Part shown: positions 48,119 to 60,624 of the stretch, in pieces
Layout of the letters: each line of letters opens with the position of its first letter
How positions within the stretch are numbered: position 1 is the stretch's first letter
Assembly: GCA_018873245.2 (NCBI GenBank)
Contig: JAEMBT020000006.1
Location: forward strand, 503,804 to 567,803
Source of the DNA: Archegozetes longisetosus
Lineage: Eukaryota; Arthropoda; Arachnida; Sarcoptiformes; Trhypochthoniidae
Direction: 5' to 3'
DNA length: 64,000 bases
Program-made: the position numbers and the translations under genes
Notes under the pieces: generated by a model
Databases searched by the model: none
Seen by the model: only the letters and a program-made list of their open reading frames with translations
What the model was told of the DNA's origin: nothing

Positions 48119-50024
48119 GATTTGAAACTTTTAAATCATCTCAACTACTTATGTATTGTGAAAATACGATTTTATTTCTATTTCTATATTAGATAAGTAA
48201 CAGAATCTGTAAATTAATCTGAAATATCCTCGTGAAATTTGTGACTATTAATTAGAATGAGAAATAAGGCGTCGTCTCGTTCAAAATATTTTAGTTTAGT
48301 ATATTGGTTTTAAATGATATCGAGGTTTCAGAATTTCAACAGATTATTTTGGAAACTTTGAAAACCGCTAGTTTTTCAATTTTTTAAATGGAAGATTAGC
48401 GGTTGATCATACGGTTCATCACTCCGGGCAAATTAACTCTTGAATTTATTTCTTAATTTGTTTGTCAAACTGTTTTATCGGTACTATTACTGTTTTATAT
48501 TAATTTACGTAAAAATGGAAGACGTAGTTTCGATCTGTTTCTAAAATATCTACAGAGATTCTGAAGCCTCACTGTCGGTTCAAAGTATTCCTGCTTAAAC
48601 AGTAAAGATTTCCGACTGCTTTGTTTACCATTTAATATAATACCAATATTGCTAATATTTAATAAAGTATTGCTATCAGTGTTTAAAGCGGGAACTGTAA
48701 AATAATTTTAAACTTAGCAATGATTGCAATTGTAAAATAAGTCGATTCAATTTATATTAATGAAATGTACTTCAATGTAGTATTTTAAATAATATGAACA
48801 ATATCTTAACGAATTTGGTCATTAGAGAAAATTTTCTCAACTCAAAGATCGAGTCAAATAACAAATTTAATATTTTCCTATTAAAATCGTTAATGCGTTC
48901 ATAAATCTTTAATTGAATTTTTGAAAAATAAGTTGTGATAGGCGATAGAAAAATTTAACTTAATGTTTCTCAGAAATTATAAGTGACTTGAATAATGGCT
49001 GTAATATTAAATCAATTTGTTAATATCTTTTACTCTTTGGCTTAAAGTGTAAGACTAAATTAAACTCGCTATCATCTTTTGAATTGGTAGTAGTCAACTT
49101 CGCAGAAGTTAGCTTAGCCCAAAAGTTTAATTTTTCTGTTTTCCTATTCTCGGTTTAGATTTTAGAAAATCTGTTTTTTCAAAGTCTTTATGAAGAGCTC
49201 AAGTTTTAAATGTACACAAGATTGAGGAACACACTTTGTGTTTTACGTAAAAAATACTTCATTATCTATGTAATAAATTACGAAAGTTTATAAAGCAACG
49301 ATATACTGTAAATAGTAGTTGTTAAGCTAAGTTAGTAAATATAAAAGCTGAAAATTCCATTCAACTATTCAAAAAGTATAATTAAATATTTATCATAACT
49401 CTACTAATAAGTTAAGATTTATTTTTTAAATTTCAAAATTGAACTTAAATATTGATGAAAATGAATCTAGAAAATCTAATATTTAATCAGATGTTTCTAG
49501 TCTTGTTATTTTTTATTAACAATTGGTGCTTAAGCATTTATCTGTTGACTACTATCAAATATTTTATTTGGTTTTGCTTAGCGTGAATCAACGAACAAAA
49601 CCTCAGGTTTAGGGATGAGAAAATCAGTTGTAAAATTGGCTGCAGCTTGTTTCAGCTAAACTGACTGTTTAAAATGCCATTCTGCTAAACTAACTTAGGT
49701 GAAACTGACACCAATCATCTTTGAATATTTTCTAATCTCAAAATTTTTGGTGCTTCAATACAAGCATAATTTTATAGTCCTTTGTTATAGATTAAAGATG
49801 AGAGTTGAGTCCAAAATTAAGTTTAACAAATTAAACTAAATTTATTAAAATGTTTCTAAATTGCAGATTAAAATTTTATTAACGATAAGTTGATTTTTTT
49901 CTAATCATAATTAAGATTACAGTTTACTCGATAACTAATTACAATAGTATTATTATTATCTCTAGAAACGACAATAACTCCAACTGAAAATCAATTTTGG
50001 TAATTAAGCTCAAAGATTTGTCGA
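48119..50024. other. intergenic, no feature seen
   Basis: AT-rich spacer; no gene or repeat recognised. Confidence 0.4.
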
Positions 50025-50896
50025 CTACCCTTTCTTCTTCGGCGCAAACATCATGGTACATATGTAATAGCTGTTGGTAGCAAGCAGTAGCACGAGGGAT
50101 AAAATGATTCCATAATACATAGCGTAATCAACTGGTCCTCCTTTTAAATATACTGGAGTGCCATCGTCTATCTGTCAAATAATTTCCATAACAATCAATT
50201 AATCTTTGATTCAAACTTATTTATTAGTCAATACAAAACAAGTTTTGCTCAAGTTTGACTCTAACTCTCAAAATAAAATAACCATAAAACAGATGCAAAT
50301 TGAAATCAAGTTAAAAATTAGCTTAAGGTTAAGTTAAATTGAAAAGAAGACACGAAAGTAGTTAGAAATTGAGAATAAACACAAATGAGAAATAGTTTAT
50401 ATAAGCATTTGACTCGCTCGCAAGTCAAAACTAGAGCCTTAAACAGAGTACAAGTTGAAAATGTTCACTTCGTTTCATAATACCTGATGCCAAATTTGCT
50501 GCTTTCTTAAATTAATATAAGGTCTGGTGGCGTAAACTTGATTGTTTGGATCTCTTCCACTTGTGGTCGGGATCATTGAGTCGGGAATATCTTTCCACGA
50601 TTTCCATCTGTGAGGATTACCACCGCTTTGATCACTGATTACGCTCGCTCTCAAGTCGTTCACGTGTTTAATGACTGGAGTGTAAGTCTTTTCGACCACA
50701 TTCACATTTTCAACTCTTTTTTTGTGCACCTTTTAAGCCCTTTTTGGGTAAGATGTAAATCATTTATTTGAAAATTAGTTTTGTTTACATTTCAATTATT
50801 GTTTTTAATTAAAACCTAACTCACGGTCGGTAATAAAGCCTCGAACTGTGACGAACCACGAAGTACTCCGACGAATTGATTGAGTCTGTGATACAT
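50025..50896 (-). CDS. cytochrome c oxidase subunit 7A-like protein with long N-terminus
   Basis: Three exons, 50896-50825, 50729-50484 and 50171-50025, all phase 0 with GT-AG borders; 154 aa. The C-terminal ~55 residues match COX7A: QQIWHQIDDGTPVYLKGGPVDYAMYY followed by one membrane helix (GIILSLVLLLATNSYYICTMMF) and a lysine-rich PKKKG end. COX7A is a small inner-membrane subunit of mitochondrial complex IV that also shapes supercomplexes. The usual animal protein is about 80 aa. Here ~75 extra residues (exon 2, with no recognised domain) lie between the short first exon, which could be a mitochondrial presequence (MYHRLNQFVGVLRGSS), and the COX7A core. Confidence 0.82.
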
Positions 50897-52034
50897 TTTC
50901 AAAATGAATTAACGCTTAATTGTGTTTATCGAAAATTAGTTTTATTTTCAAAGTGATTATCGCTCTCAGTTTAGATTTAGGTAAAATTTTTTTTCTGTAG
51001 AAGTTTTGCGTTAGTTTTCAACTTTGATTTTCTACAAAAGTTTGATCACGTTTTTATTGATAATTTATACTTTGAAAATGAGCGCCAAAATTAAATGACA
51101 GCCACTTTTGATGGCTAATAAATCTCAAACTATATTTCTCATTAACTTTATCGCAAGTTTTATGCGTTTAGATTTTGATTCTGGAATTGGACAATACTTG
51201 TAGTTAGAATTAGGACTTTTAAAAAAATTGCCACTATAAGGACTGTAAATAACTAATAGTAATGTTTTAAAATTTATTCTTACTGTTTATTTGTTCAATC
51301 ACTGTCGATCTGACTAACCGACCAGATTGAAAAATGGTCAATCATTTGCCATTGTCAGTTTGAATCAATATTTTTTAAACTGGAAAGATTAACAAAAATT
51401 ATAAATGACAAATAGCTATATTTTATCATACGATCTGATCATCCATTTAAACGATGTCGGACTCGAGTAGAAGATTCTTAAAGGTACTTTCTACTGTATG
51501 TTAATAGTATTAATCATTCAAATAATTTTAATGACAAAGCTCGACAGCAGAACAATTAAATTGAAGCAATAACAAAATATGTTTTACAAAGGCTAGTTTT
51601 AAAAAGATTGTGCTTTTCAGAAAAATTATAATAAATATAAGCGTTTTTGAAAACTTGCTTCAAGTAAGTACTAAAATACCTGAACTCAATTCAAGATCAA
51701 ACCTTATATTGGAAACGGAAAGTTTTTACTAAACAACTGGATCCTTAATTTACCTATCTCTCAACCAAATAGTTTTCAAGTTGACATTTTGTAGGTTTCT
51801 TTTGGTTATCTCGACAGTTCAATTGATTCCTGCTCATAATCATTATGATTTCTATCATTTCAGAAATGGTATTGACTCAGAGTCTTATATTGTTATTGAA
51901 ATCTTAAAGTAAAAAAATTGACTTCCCATAATTATGATGTTAGAGTAAAACGACTCAGAACAGAATCGAGTTTTGGAAAATCTTGTAATAAAAGGAAGAA
52001 GTAGAGAAGAAATGACTGTCAATTCACTAGATTG
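50897..52034. other. intergenic, 5' flank of the COX7A-like gene
   Basis: AT-rich; no feature recognised. Confidence 0.4.
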
Positions 52035-52042
52035 TTATAAAT

Positions 52043-52533
52043 TAGTGATTGAAAAGTTAATTCCAATACCTTGGATTCCATTGGAATTCCAATTCCATTC
52101 CAAGGAATTGGAATGTAATCGGAATTAATGCCAGTGAAATTGGAATTGATAGAAATTGAGGCAAAATTAAGTTTAAATCAATATAATTTTTAATAAAAAG
52201 ACCAAATAAGCAGGCTTTGTATGTAGACTGTAGAATACAGAAAAACTTTCACTTGAGTCAGGATCTATCTTACTTAATAACGCTCTCAATTATTTCTTAC
52301 AAAACAAAGATTGTGGACAAAAGCAAAAATGAAACTCAATTAATGGCACAGAAGTCTATAATGACTCACGTGTCGATGCCTTGTATTGTAATTCAATACT
52401 ATATAAACAAAACTATTTTTTGCGTCAAACTTTATTGGAATCCAATTGGAACGGAATTGGAACGGAATTGGAATAGAAGTCAATGTAATTTGAATGGAAT
52501 CGGAATTGAAAATTCAAAACATTTCAATCACTA
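52043..52533. mobile_element. hAT-type MITE with GGAATTGG subterminal repeats
   Basis: The ends TAGTGATTGAAA and TTTCAATCACTA are inverted copies, flanked by exact 8-bp duplications TTATAAAT (52035-52042 and 52534-52541). Inside both ends, GGAATTGGAA-type motifs are packed tightly (about 52060-52150 and 52436-52510). The 491-bp element has no transposase. The design (short inverted end plus dense subterminal motif) matches the larger hAT at 5022 and the MITE at 3215, but each has a different motif. Confidence 0.88.
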
Positions 52534-53061
52534 TTATAAATTCTACTTTTATTGAAAATAAGCAGTAAATTTTTTAATGAATAAACTTTAGGTAAGTATA
52601 TTTGCTCGCTTTAGCTATACTGTTAGACAACTTTAACAAATGTCAAAAATATTGAGAAAAAATGACTGATAACAAAAAAATTGTTCTGTTTGATTTTTCA
52701 ATTTTAAAAGTTCGATTGAATACTTAATGCTTAACAACAGACTACAAAGCGGCGTTAAGTGTTGGCGTTGCAGTTGGTTTTATTTGCGTCCAGACTAGCT
52801 ATTAGGAAGACGCGTTTAACAAATGCGTACAACAATAGCCACCTAAGCCTAGCCCATCCCCTAAACTAACCAACTTATCATAATACAAAGATGTAGTAAG
52901 ACTGATACAGGTTTAGATCTGAATTAAAGTGTTTCGAGGGACTTGTGTATAGTATGACTTGAGTGGAGAACGTAATTCCATTTTACCTAAACTGAGCCCA
53001 AATAAAACCAAATGTAACACCAACCAAAACCCAAAACGGCTGTCTCCCAATGTTTCATATA

Positions 53062-54031
53062 CAGTCAGCACGAAAAACTAACTTTAGGGATACAAAGCTT
53101 TATAACTTTTGAACCACTCATTCAATTTTGATGCGGTTTTTTAAATGAAGAAAAACTCCCCCGGTTTTATAAAAGTTTGTTAAAATCATAAAATCACAAT
53201 TGAAGAAAAAATTATAAAGGAAAAATCGAGTTTACATGAAATTTTAAATTCGAGTACAAAATAAATTAAATGTAAACATAATTTATTGTTGAACTGATGT
53301 TCAGAATTTATTCTTGTTTTGATCTTTGAATAAATTTGGGAAACAAATCATTCAATTAATTGAAATTAATATTTATTAAATTATTAATTATTAATTGAAA
53401 TGCCTTTCACTATTAAAGAGAGAGAAATAAAATTTCGAAAATTTATGAAATTGAGGGCACAAGGACGAAAGAGATCGGCAATTATGAGAGGAAAACTGTT
53501 CTTCCTCGTCATCGATACGACTCCATTCGATAAAAGTTGGTTCACTAATGCCTAAAAGAATATTAATAAAATATTCATAATTTACTGTCAATAATTACCA
53601 ACTTCTCTCATAATTGCCGATCTCTTTCGTCCTTGTGCCCTCAATTTCATAAATTTTCGAAATTTTAATTCTCTCTCTTTAATAGTGAAAGGCATTTCAA
53701 TTAATAATTAATAATTTAATAAATATTAATTTCAATTAATTGAATGATTTGTTTCCAAATTTATTCAAAGATCAAAACAAGAATAAATTCTGAACATCGG
53801 TTCAACAATAAATTATGTTTACATTTAACTTATTTTGTACTCGAATTTAAAATTTCATGTAAACTCGATTTTTCCTTTACAATTTTTTCTTCAATTGTGA
53901 TTTTATGATTTTAACAAACTTTTATAAAACCGGGGGAGTTTTTCTTCATTTAAAAAACCGCATCAAAATTGAATGAGTGGTTCAAAAGTTATAAAGCTTT
54001 GTATCCCTAAAGTTAGTTTTCGTGCTGACTG
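53062..54031. mobile_element. 970-bp near-perfect foldback of Tc1/mariner type
   Basis: The arms 53062-53490 and 53605-54031 are inverted copies almost without mismatch, separated by a 114-bp loop. The ends CAGTCAGCACGAAAA are flanked by TA on both sides. Each arm ends inward in an identical ATG-started stretch (MPFTIKEREIK) that could be the start of a transposase, so the element looks like two 5' halves of a Tc1/mariner element joined head to head. A 66-codon minus-strand open frame (53391-53591) spans the loop and is not a gene. Confidence 0.85.
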
Positions 54032-54033
54032 TA

Positions 54034-55160
54034 TGTCTGAATTGTTTATGAGAATGATTGTTGCTTTTAAGATCGCACTATGACTATAAATGCATATATT
54101 ACTGCTTCTTGTGTCAATGCGAAGCAGTCAAATCAAGTTAACATCAGTGACGCAATAAATCTGCTATATTCTTAAGATAATCTTTCTTTACGAGCACTGT
54201 GTCATTCTTCAGATAACTTTTATTAGTTTAACTGCCGAAAGTCTTATACATAGTATGACAATACCTTTCTATAACAAACAGTAACTTAGCAGCTGGCAAA
54301 ATAGTTAGTTTTCTCAAGGTCGGGCATCCTCCAGAAATGTACAGTCATCGTCAAGTACATCTTCCCCATCCCTGATCAATGCAGATGATAAATCAGGTGA
54401 AGAATAAAAATTTTATAGTTTAAAAATGGAAAGAAAAAGAACCATAGTTCAATTATTATCTCAAAGTTTATGAATAAAAATTAATAAACGATTCATTAAT
54501 GATAAAAGATATACTTATTGAGTCGCATAAAGTGAACGAGTTATACAGAAGAGAAATAAATTAGAAGTTATCAAATATTAAATCAGAATCGAATATCCAA
54601 ATTTTGGCGGTTTTAATGTCAAAATTAATATCCTGTGCAACATCTCTTGGCTCGAAATCCATATGATATAAGATAACAATTAGCATTCTATCAGGAATTA
54701 TCGGCATGAATTAAATAGATTTTCTATTTATCATTTATAACAATAAATTTCAACATGTTTATAAAGTTATTAACGTATTTTGATCTTACTTTGACTTGAA
54801 AAGTCTATGAAATCATTTGTTTTTGGTGAGTACTAGGGTATTAACTATGTGAAAGTATTATAATTAATGTTTTAATCTTAATACTTTACAATAAGTAATT
54901 AAATGAATAAACAAACACATAAAAATTTGCTCTCCACGCATCAGTCAGTGATTGATAAAGGGAGACGTAGCTGACGATAATTGTACTGATATCTCTATTA
55001 CTATTTGTATGAAATTTGAAAATGAAACGAGACTTCAGTTTGATATAAGGCTATTATTTACGAGTACCATATATTATGAGTAAAAGCTAAATCAAGTGTT
55101 TTCTAAATCATATTGGGATTAAGTAGATGACGCAAATTAGTGAAGAATCAGTGTTTTTGG
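54034..55160. other. intergenic, no feature seen
   Basis: AT-rich; 5' flank of the RNase T2 gene. Nothing recognised. Confidence 0.4.
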
Positions 55161-55168
55161 TATAAAAG
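55161..55168 (+). promoter_or_regulatory. TATA box of the RNase T2 gene
   Basis: TATAAAAG 85 bp upstream of the ATG at 55246. Confidence 0.7.
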
Positions 55169-55245
55169 CAGATAATCATTTGACATAACTTCGGTGGTTA
55201 TTAGTTTTCAAAAGATTTTGCGCTTAACTAGTCTTTGATTCCTAA

Positions 55246-55971
55246 ATGATTATGTATTTAGTGGCAATCGTATTGTTAAGTTTTGTTTCTCTCCCGTTAT
55301 TAATATTTTCTTATGGACAACCGCCGGATGAGATCAATAAAGTCTCGACTCGGTGTTTAGCCGATCAGAGCTTTGGTTACGTTCTTCTGGCAATTCAGTG
55401 GGTTCCAAGTTTTTGCAACAATACTGCATGTGGTAATAAGAACAAGAATATGTGGACAATTCATGGAACTTGGCCGCAATACATCAACAATTCATGGCCG
55501 CAGTATTGTTGTTTCGAAAGCACTTTCAACATAACTAAAATCAAATCACTGGAAAGCCAATTGATACTGAAGTGGCCCACTCTTAAGGCCAGTGGAACCC
55601 ATGAGTCGTTTTGGGAACACGAGTGGACAAAACACGGGACATGCGCCATGAATAGTAATCTACTCAAAGGGCATTATAATTATTTTAATTATTCACTAAG
55701 TTTATACGATTCGTTTCCATTGCAATCATGGCTGCAGTCATCGAATATAGTCCACAGCAATAAAACTGCTTATAGTTTGACAGCAATTCATGAATCAGTT
55801 GAGAAAAGGTTAGGCAAAAGGGTAGAATTGGAATGCCTTAAGAAGAGTCCATATCCTTTGTTACAACATATCTATATTTGTCTAGATAGGATTAGTTTAA
55901 AGCCAATTAACTGTACCAGAAGTGATGACACTCAATGTGGCACTACTTCTGTTTTACTTCCATCAGTTTAA
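55246..55971 (+). CDS. secreted RNase T2
   Basis: Intronless, 241 aa, ATG at 55246 (a second in-frame ATG two codons on would serve as well). It begins with a signal peptide (YLVAIVLLSFVSLPLLIFS). Both active-site blocks are intact: CAS I WTIHGTWP with catalytic H73 and CAS II FWEHEWTKHGTC with E126, K129 and H130. Cysteines in CxNNTAC, YCCF and GTC fit the conserved disulphides, and several NxS/T sequons suggest glycosylation. The family cleaves single-stranded RNA, usually in lysosomes or outside the cell. The Thr of HGTWP replaces the common Leu. AATAAA at 56166. No introns were seen, unlike the multi-exon genes around it, which may reflect a retrocopy or intron loss. Confidence 0.92.
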   Translation: MIMYLVAIVLLSFVSLPLLIFSYGQPPDEINKVSTRCLADQSFGYVLLAIQWVPSFCNNTACGNKNKNMWTIHGTWPQYINNSWPQYCCFESTFNITKIKSLESQLILKWPTLKASGTHESFWEHEWTKHGTCAMNSNLLKGHYNYFNYSLSLYDSFPLQSWLQSSNIVHSNKTAYSLTAIHESVEKRLGKRVELECLKKSPYPLLQHIYICLDRISLKPINCTRSDDTQCGTTSVLLPSV

Positions 55972-56165
55972 GTACCTTAATTAAATTTACTATACCTTCA
56001 GTGATAAAAGAGTATTTGTTGATATAGATTTTAATTCAAAGCTAAAACAAACATATTTACGCTCAATTTAACTGAAAGCTGTAAAATTATTTAGCATTGT
56101 CCAATTAAATACTAAAAGATTAAGTTTGGACTTATATGAGCTTTTAGTACGAATTATACTAAATG

Positions 56166-56171
56166 AATAAA
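56166..56171 (+). terminator. poly(A) signal of the RNase T2 gene
   Basis: AATAAA about 195 nt past the stop codon. Confidence 0.5.
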
Positions 56172-57205
56172 AATTGAATGAATTTTCGCAGTTAGAAAAT
56201 GTAATAAATATCAGTTATAATATGTTGGTGAAAATCTTGAGAAATCAGTACAATTAAGATTCAGATTCACAACTAGTGACAAAGATCTAATAAAAATGAG
56301 TTTTAAGACAATTTAATTTAATCACATTCGTATACGATTCGAATCTGTAAGATTGTCTATTTTTCCTAATTGTCCTCCAAAAATATGGCACAACTTACTT
56401 TTACATGACCATTTATTTTTCACTTTTTTAAAACAAAAACATTTATCACATTATTTCAAGGATTCTTTAGTGAAATTTTTTTGTCAATCAAAACAACTTC
56501 ATGTCTATTCATCAGCAAAAGTGTCAATATCACAATTAAAGGTTTGTTCGAATTAAAAGACGTCTTTGATCGTAGAGAACAACTAAAACAATAAAAGTAT
56601 GAAAATAAGAAACCAACTTAACTTAACCAACTTACTTGTAGTTACATATCTTTTAGCTTTCTTTTGTCCTCCTGGTGCGTCAATGAAGGAGTTGCGACCA
56701 CCAAAAAATAAATATTAACATCGTTTTTCTTGTGCAAAATTATGCCAAAATAACCCAAAATGAAAAAGCTCTTGTAAAGTTAAGTTATACAAAAACATAT
56801 AAAAGTTACTAAAATTTTGCTTGAAATAAGTTAAATTGAATATTTCAATCGTTCATATCTTTTATTTAAGTCAATTGTTCCAAAAAGTTATAGAACCTGG
56901 ATTTAAAAACTTCAAAGTTTCTCATTAATTAGTTTTTTCAGTAAGTTTTATTCGAAATTAAGACAAGATTTAATGGAAGAGACTCTTATCATCAATAACC
57001 AACATTAAACAATTAACAGATATAATTAGAGAAAGCCATCGCTTACAGTCATAAGAGCATTATTATTGATTATTGTAATTTCAAACTCTTTTAAGATTTA
57101 TTTTTAAAATAATTTTGTTTAAAAGAACAACATTTGAAAAGCTATGAGCAATGAACAATAAGTTTTCTTCTAATTTCTAGTCTCTAGAATCAGTTAAGCA
57201 TTATT
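56172..57205. other. intergenic between convergent RNase T2 and DEG/ENaC genes
   Basis: AT-rich; no supported gene. Short open stretches (56353-56556 plus; 56630-56720 minus) lack ATG starts or splice sites. Confidence 0.4.
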
Positions 57206-58450
57206 TTAGGGGACTTGATCACCAGTTTTGCTATTAACTGAATTTTTATTTCTGAAACGGTTATAAAAAATGATAATAACTTTCGAAACAGTAGTAATAG
57301 AGATACCAAACCATAAACTGAAAACGCTGGCGGCATAACAGATATATTCGACCAAATGAAGTCGAGGAGAATGACTATATTTAGTGTTAAGACCTGTTGG
57401 CAAATGGAAATAAATTCCATGCAATTTATCATTAATACCAACTTCTCTATCAAACTGTCCGATTGTTTGAATTGAAAAATACTCATTAAAACAGTTCTCT
57501 TTTTTACCACAAATATCTGAACACTTATTAGCCATCAGTTTGTCAACAGTTTTATTTTCTCTCCAATGATTATCCGAAAAGTGAATATCATCCGAATATT
57601 CATGACCGAAAGGGATATCTGAATGCCATCCTTTAAAGTTATTAATGAAATAATTTGCTTTACATTTGATAATGCAATGCGATTGTGTTTTATATCCAAT
57701 TGTGTTGTAATCCAAACACTGTGTCTCATAAGGAGACGGTAATAGTCTTGTAGTTGTCTTGACATAACTCAAAGTATAGCTGATATGTTTTGTATTATTT
57801 AAATGCATTCCATTTGTTTGCCCGCCAATGAATCCCAGAAATGGTGTACTTCTAGAATGAATGAATATGACTAAATCCCCCAAATAATCGTTGTTTAATA
57901 CGATTCGATATAAAGGAAATCCATTATCGCGTAGTATTATGTCATGATCTACGATATAGTTTCCATTATTTTCATTGTTCAGTTGAGAGAAGATAGTAAA
58001 GCATTTTCTATGATAATCAATATATTGTTGAAATTGCGATACATTTTCACATCCGATATAATCGTCACTAAACGTTTCTTCAAAAGCAATCGGTTTCATA
58101 ACTGAGCACGAATTGAAGAACTGTTGAGGATCTATAGTAGCGTTGATTAACTGCTCTTTTAGTGGCAACTTTCTCAGATATTTTGTGAAAACCCATTTCT
58201 GGGTCGTTTTATTCAAATGATTCGGAAACTTTTTGATCAAATATTCCTCTTGTGAGACATAACTAGTATTGGTACATATAGTAATGGCTGGCATTTCGAT
58301 CATGACTTCACGTTCGAATCTCACGTTAACGTTAGTTTGATATGAAAAATATATGTGACTGATATCCATGACATGCCAAATGCATCCTAACAGTGATACC
58401 AAGCACATTATAACTCGTATTATCAAGATTTCAAACTCAATAGTTTTCAT
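57206..58450 (-). CDS. DEG/ENaC (amiloride-sensitive type) sodium channel subunit
   Basis: Intronless, 414 aa, ATG at 58450. Layout is that of the family: short N-terminus, first helix (IIRVIMCLVSLLGCIWHV, ~9-27), large cysteine-rich extracellular loop beginning near MPAITICTNT, the conserved SPYETQCLDY..SHCIIKC segment, and the pore-lining second helix VEYICYAASVFSLWFGISITTVSK with the GxS selectivity motif (GIS), then a short basic tail. Subunits assemble as trimers passing Na+. The N-terminus is very short: the HG gating motif before helix 1 is not visible. Many mite and insect genomes have expanded, intron-poor members of this kind; the ligand cannot be told from sequence. Confidence 0.9.
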   Translation of the reverse strand: MKTIEFEILIIRVIMCLVSLLGCIWHVMDISHIYFSYQTNVNVRFEREVMIEMPAITICTNTSYVSQEEYLIKKFPNHLNKTTQKWVFTKYLRKLPLKEQLINATIDPQQFFNSCSVMKPIAFEETFSDDYIGCENVSQFQQYIDYHRKCFTIFSQLNNENNGNYIVDHDIILRDNGFPLYRIVLNNDYLGDLVIFIHSRSTPFLGFIGGQTNGMHLNNTKHISYTLSYVKTTTRLLPSPYETQCLDYNTIGYKTQSHCIIKCKANYFINNFKGWHSDIPFGHEYSDDIHFSDNHWRENKTVDKLMANKCSDICGKKENCFNEYFSIQTIGQFDREVGINDKLHGIYFHLPTGLNTKYSHSPRLHLVEYICYAASVFSLWFGISITTVSKVIIIFYNRFRNKNSVNSKTGDQVP

Positions 58451-60624
58451 TTTTTGCTATTTACAAAATCTTGTACTGTATTAATTGAAGGTTTAAAATA
58501 TGACTAGATGTAAAAACAGAGCAACTGTTTACTAGAGTTCTTAGTTAGATTTTAGTCATATGAGAATATCCATAAAATTTAATTTGACTTATATTTATAG
58601 AAAGCTCTTGTTCGGTGCATTTAACTAATTGTTAAGGGATGTGGTTATGAGTTCGCTTTTCAAAGTGTCTGTTTATTGCTTGCTCTTGAGCTTTTAGTAT
58701 TATTAGAAGTGATATCACTTTGTGCAATCTGTCACTAACTATTAAACCTATCATTTGTTTATTTTGACAATACTTTGTTTGTAATGATGAGTAGAGCTCA
58801 GACTATATGTCTTTTGGAATGATTGAAAGTTTCACTTACTTATTCAATTGAAATTCTGAAAAATTTGATCACTCAATTCAGTCAATTCTAATTCGAATAT
58901 TTGATATATATCATGGTAAGCATTAAATCAGGCAATTGTCCTAAGAGCCCAAATGTCTAGGTTTTCAATCAGATGATCCCTTATATAATGAACAGAGCAG
59001 TTTTTGATGATTTATGTGTTCATGAAATTTCAAACGAGAAAATTGTAATATTTTCCTACTAAAAAATCTGGAATGCTGCCTGATGAGTGAATCTAAAATA
59101 AGCTCTTTTGCTCTATCCAGCAAAAGCCAAAATTCATGGTACTTGGATTCAAGTGATATCTGATTACATATTCGGCAAATAAGATCTTGTTAAAAATTGA
59201 GCAATATTTCTAGTCCGAAAACTTGAGCCTCTATTTGTATGAAACTGTTCACTTGAATCCACATTACATAGTATGTCAACAATAACACTATTGAATATTT
59301 GATCCTTCATCGACTAAAACTTCGTAGACTATTCAAGTATATTATGTCTCATTAATTAAAACTTGAATTCTATTCGAATACAATGGCTTTGTTCTCAGTG
59401 CATACAAAAATAAACTGAAGTTTTTCGTCAAAATTGAATTCATTTATATGCATAACTTTCAATTAAATTCGTTATGTGTAGAATTTAATGCCATGAAGTT
59501 CTGTCTATTCAACATCAAAGATGTTGAAGGATGTTGAAAGCTTTCTAAAGTTAAAACTGTAAATATTAAACTATTCAATTGAGTTGAGTCATACCCGGAC
59601 TCGACCTCATCCGAGTCAAATCTTTTAGTGACTTGGACTCGAAAGTTTGACTCCATTTATCTAACCACACAAATTGACTGAAGTTGTGTGGAACACTAAC
59701 TTCATTGGTTATTTCATTTTGCAAACATTTTTTCCTAGAGTTTAGGTTGAATTTTACCTTACTTCTAAACAGTCACATCAAACGTGGTGTCACAAAACTG
59801 TTTGCATACTTTACTTCTCTCGTTCTCATCTTTGGCTATCACAAAAATAGTGTACAAATCAATTACAATGTTATCTAATAATCTTTGGAGAGAGATATTT
59901 AGAATTAATACAAAATAAGTAATTTTCTGTATGAACTATGGCTGCCAGATCTTTCTTTTCTAATTCCTTGGCTTTTCAGCATATCCCTTAATTTTTACTG
60001 GTAGTCGTGGAAATTTATTTTTACCTGTCGGAGCTTTCAATTAATGATTGAAATGATACTTTCCTACAAAAGCTTTTGCAGTGCAGTAATTTGACAAGAA
60101 CTTTTTGTTTTGTTTTTTATAAATAAACATCTGTTTAAACTATTTTTTATATTTATAAACAATTTGAAAGTGCGTTTTTCAATTTAAAAATGTTAACTGG
60201 ATCAAAGAACTTTAATTGTGTATAGATTAGGTTAGGGCACCAACCAATTAGATTATAGTTGATGAAATGCCGTACTATATAAGAACTGCGAGAAACATAA
60301 AAAGACGATGGCTTCAAAATGGAACGATTGAGTCGAAGAAAGAACTCGAAGTAGAAAACGACTGATGAACAGAATACGAGAGCTGTTGAAACTACCGCAC
60401 GAAACAGATTTGATACCATTAATGAACTCATGGAGAAAATAAAACACCTTTAGACATAACTAAATAATAGAATAGAATAAAATTTTAAATCAATATTTGG
60501 AGCATTAACTGTTTTTTTAAATTCAAAGAGCGTGTCCAAAAATTTTCGAAAATATTTCCAAAGCTAATTAAACACAAATAAGTTAAAACTAAATTATTAC
60601 TACAGCGGTTGCTTGCCATTGTTG
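58451..60624. other. intergenic, no feature seen
   Basis: AT-rich. Two overlapping minus-strand open frames at 60153-60447 share the same DNA in different frames and show no domain or start context, so no gene is called. Confidence 0.4.

Noticed and set aside
56630..56725. possible minus-strand exon (GGRNSFIDAPGGQKKAKRYVTT followed by a GTAAG)
   Set aside because: Reads like protein and ends at a donor, but there is no acceptor between it and an upstream stop, and no neighbouring exon was found.
60153..60447. two overlapping minus-strand open frames
   Set aside because: Overlap each other in different frames, AT-rich chance composition, no domain, no supported start.
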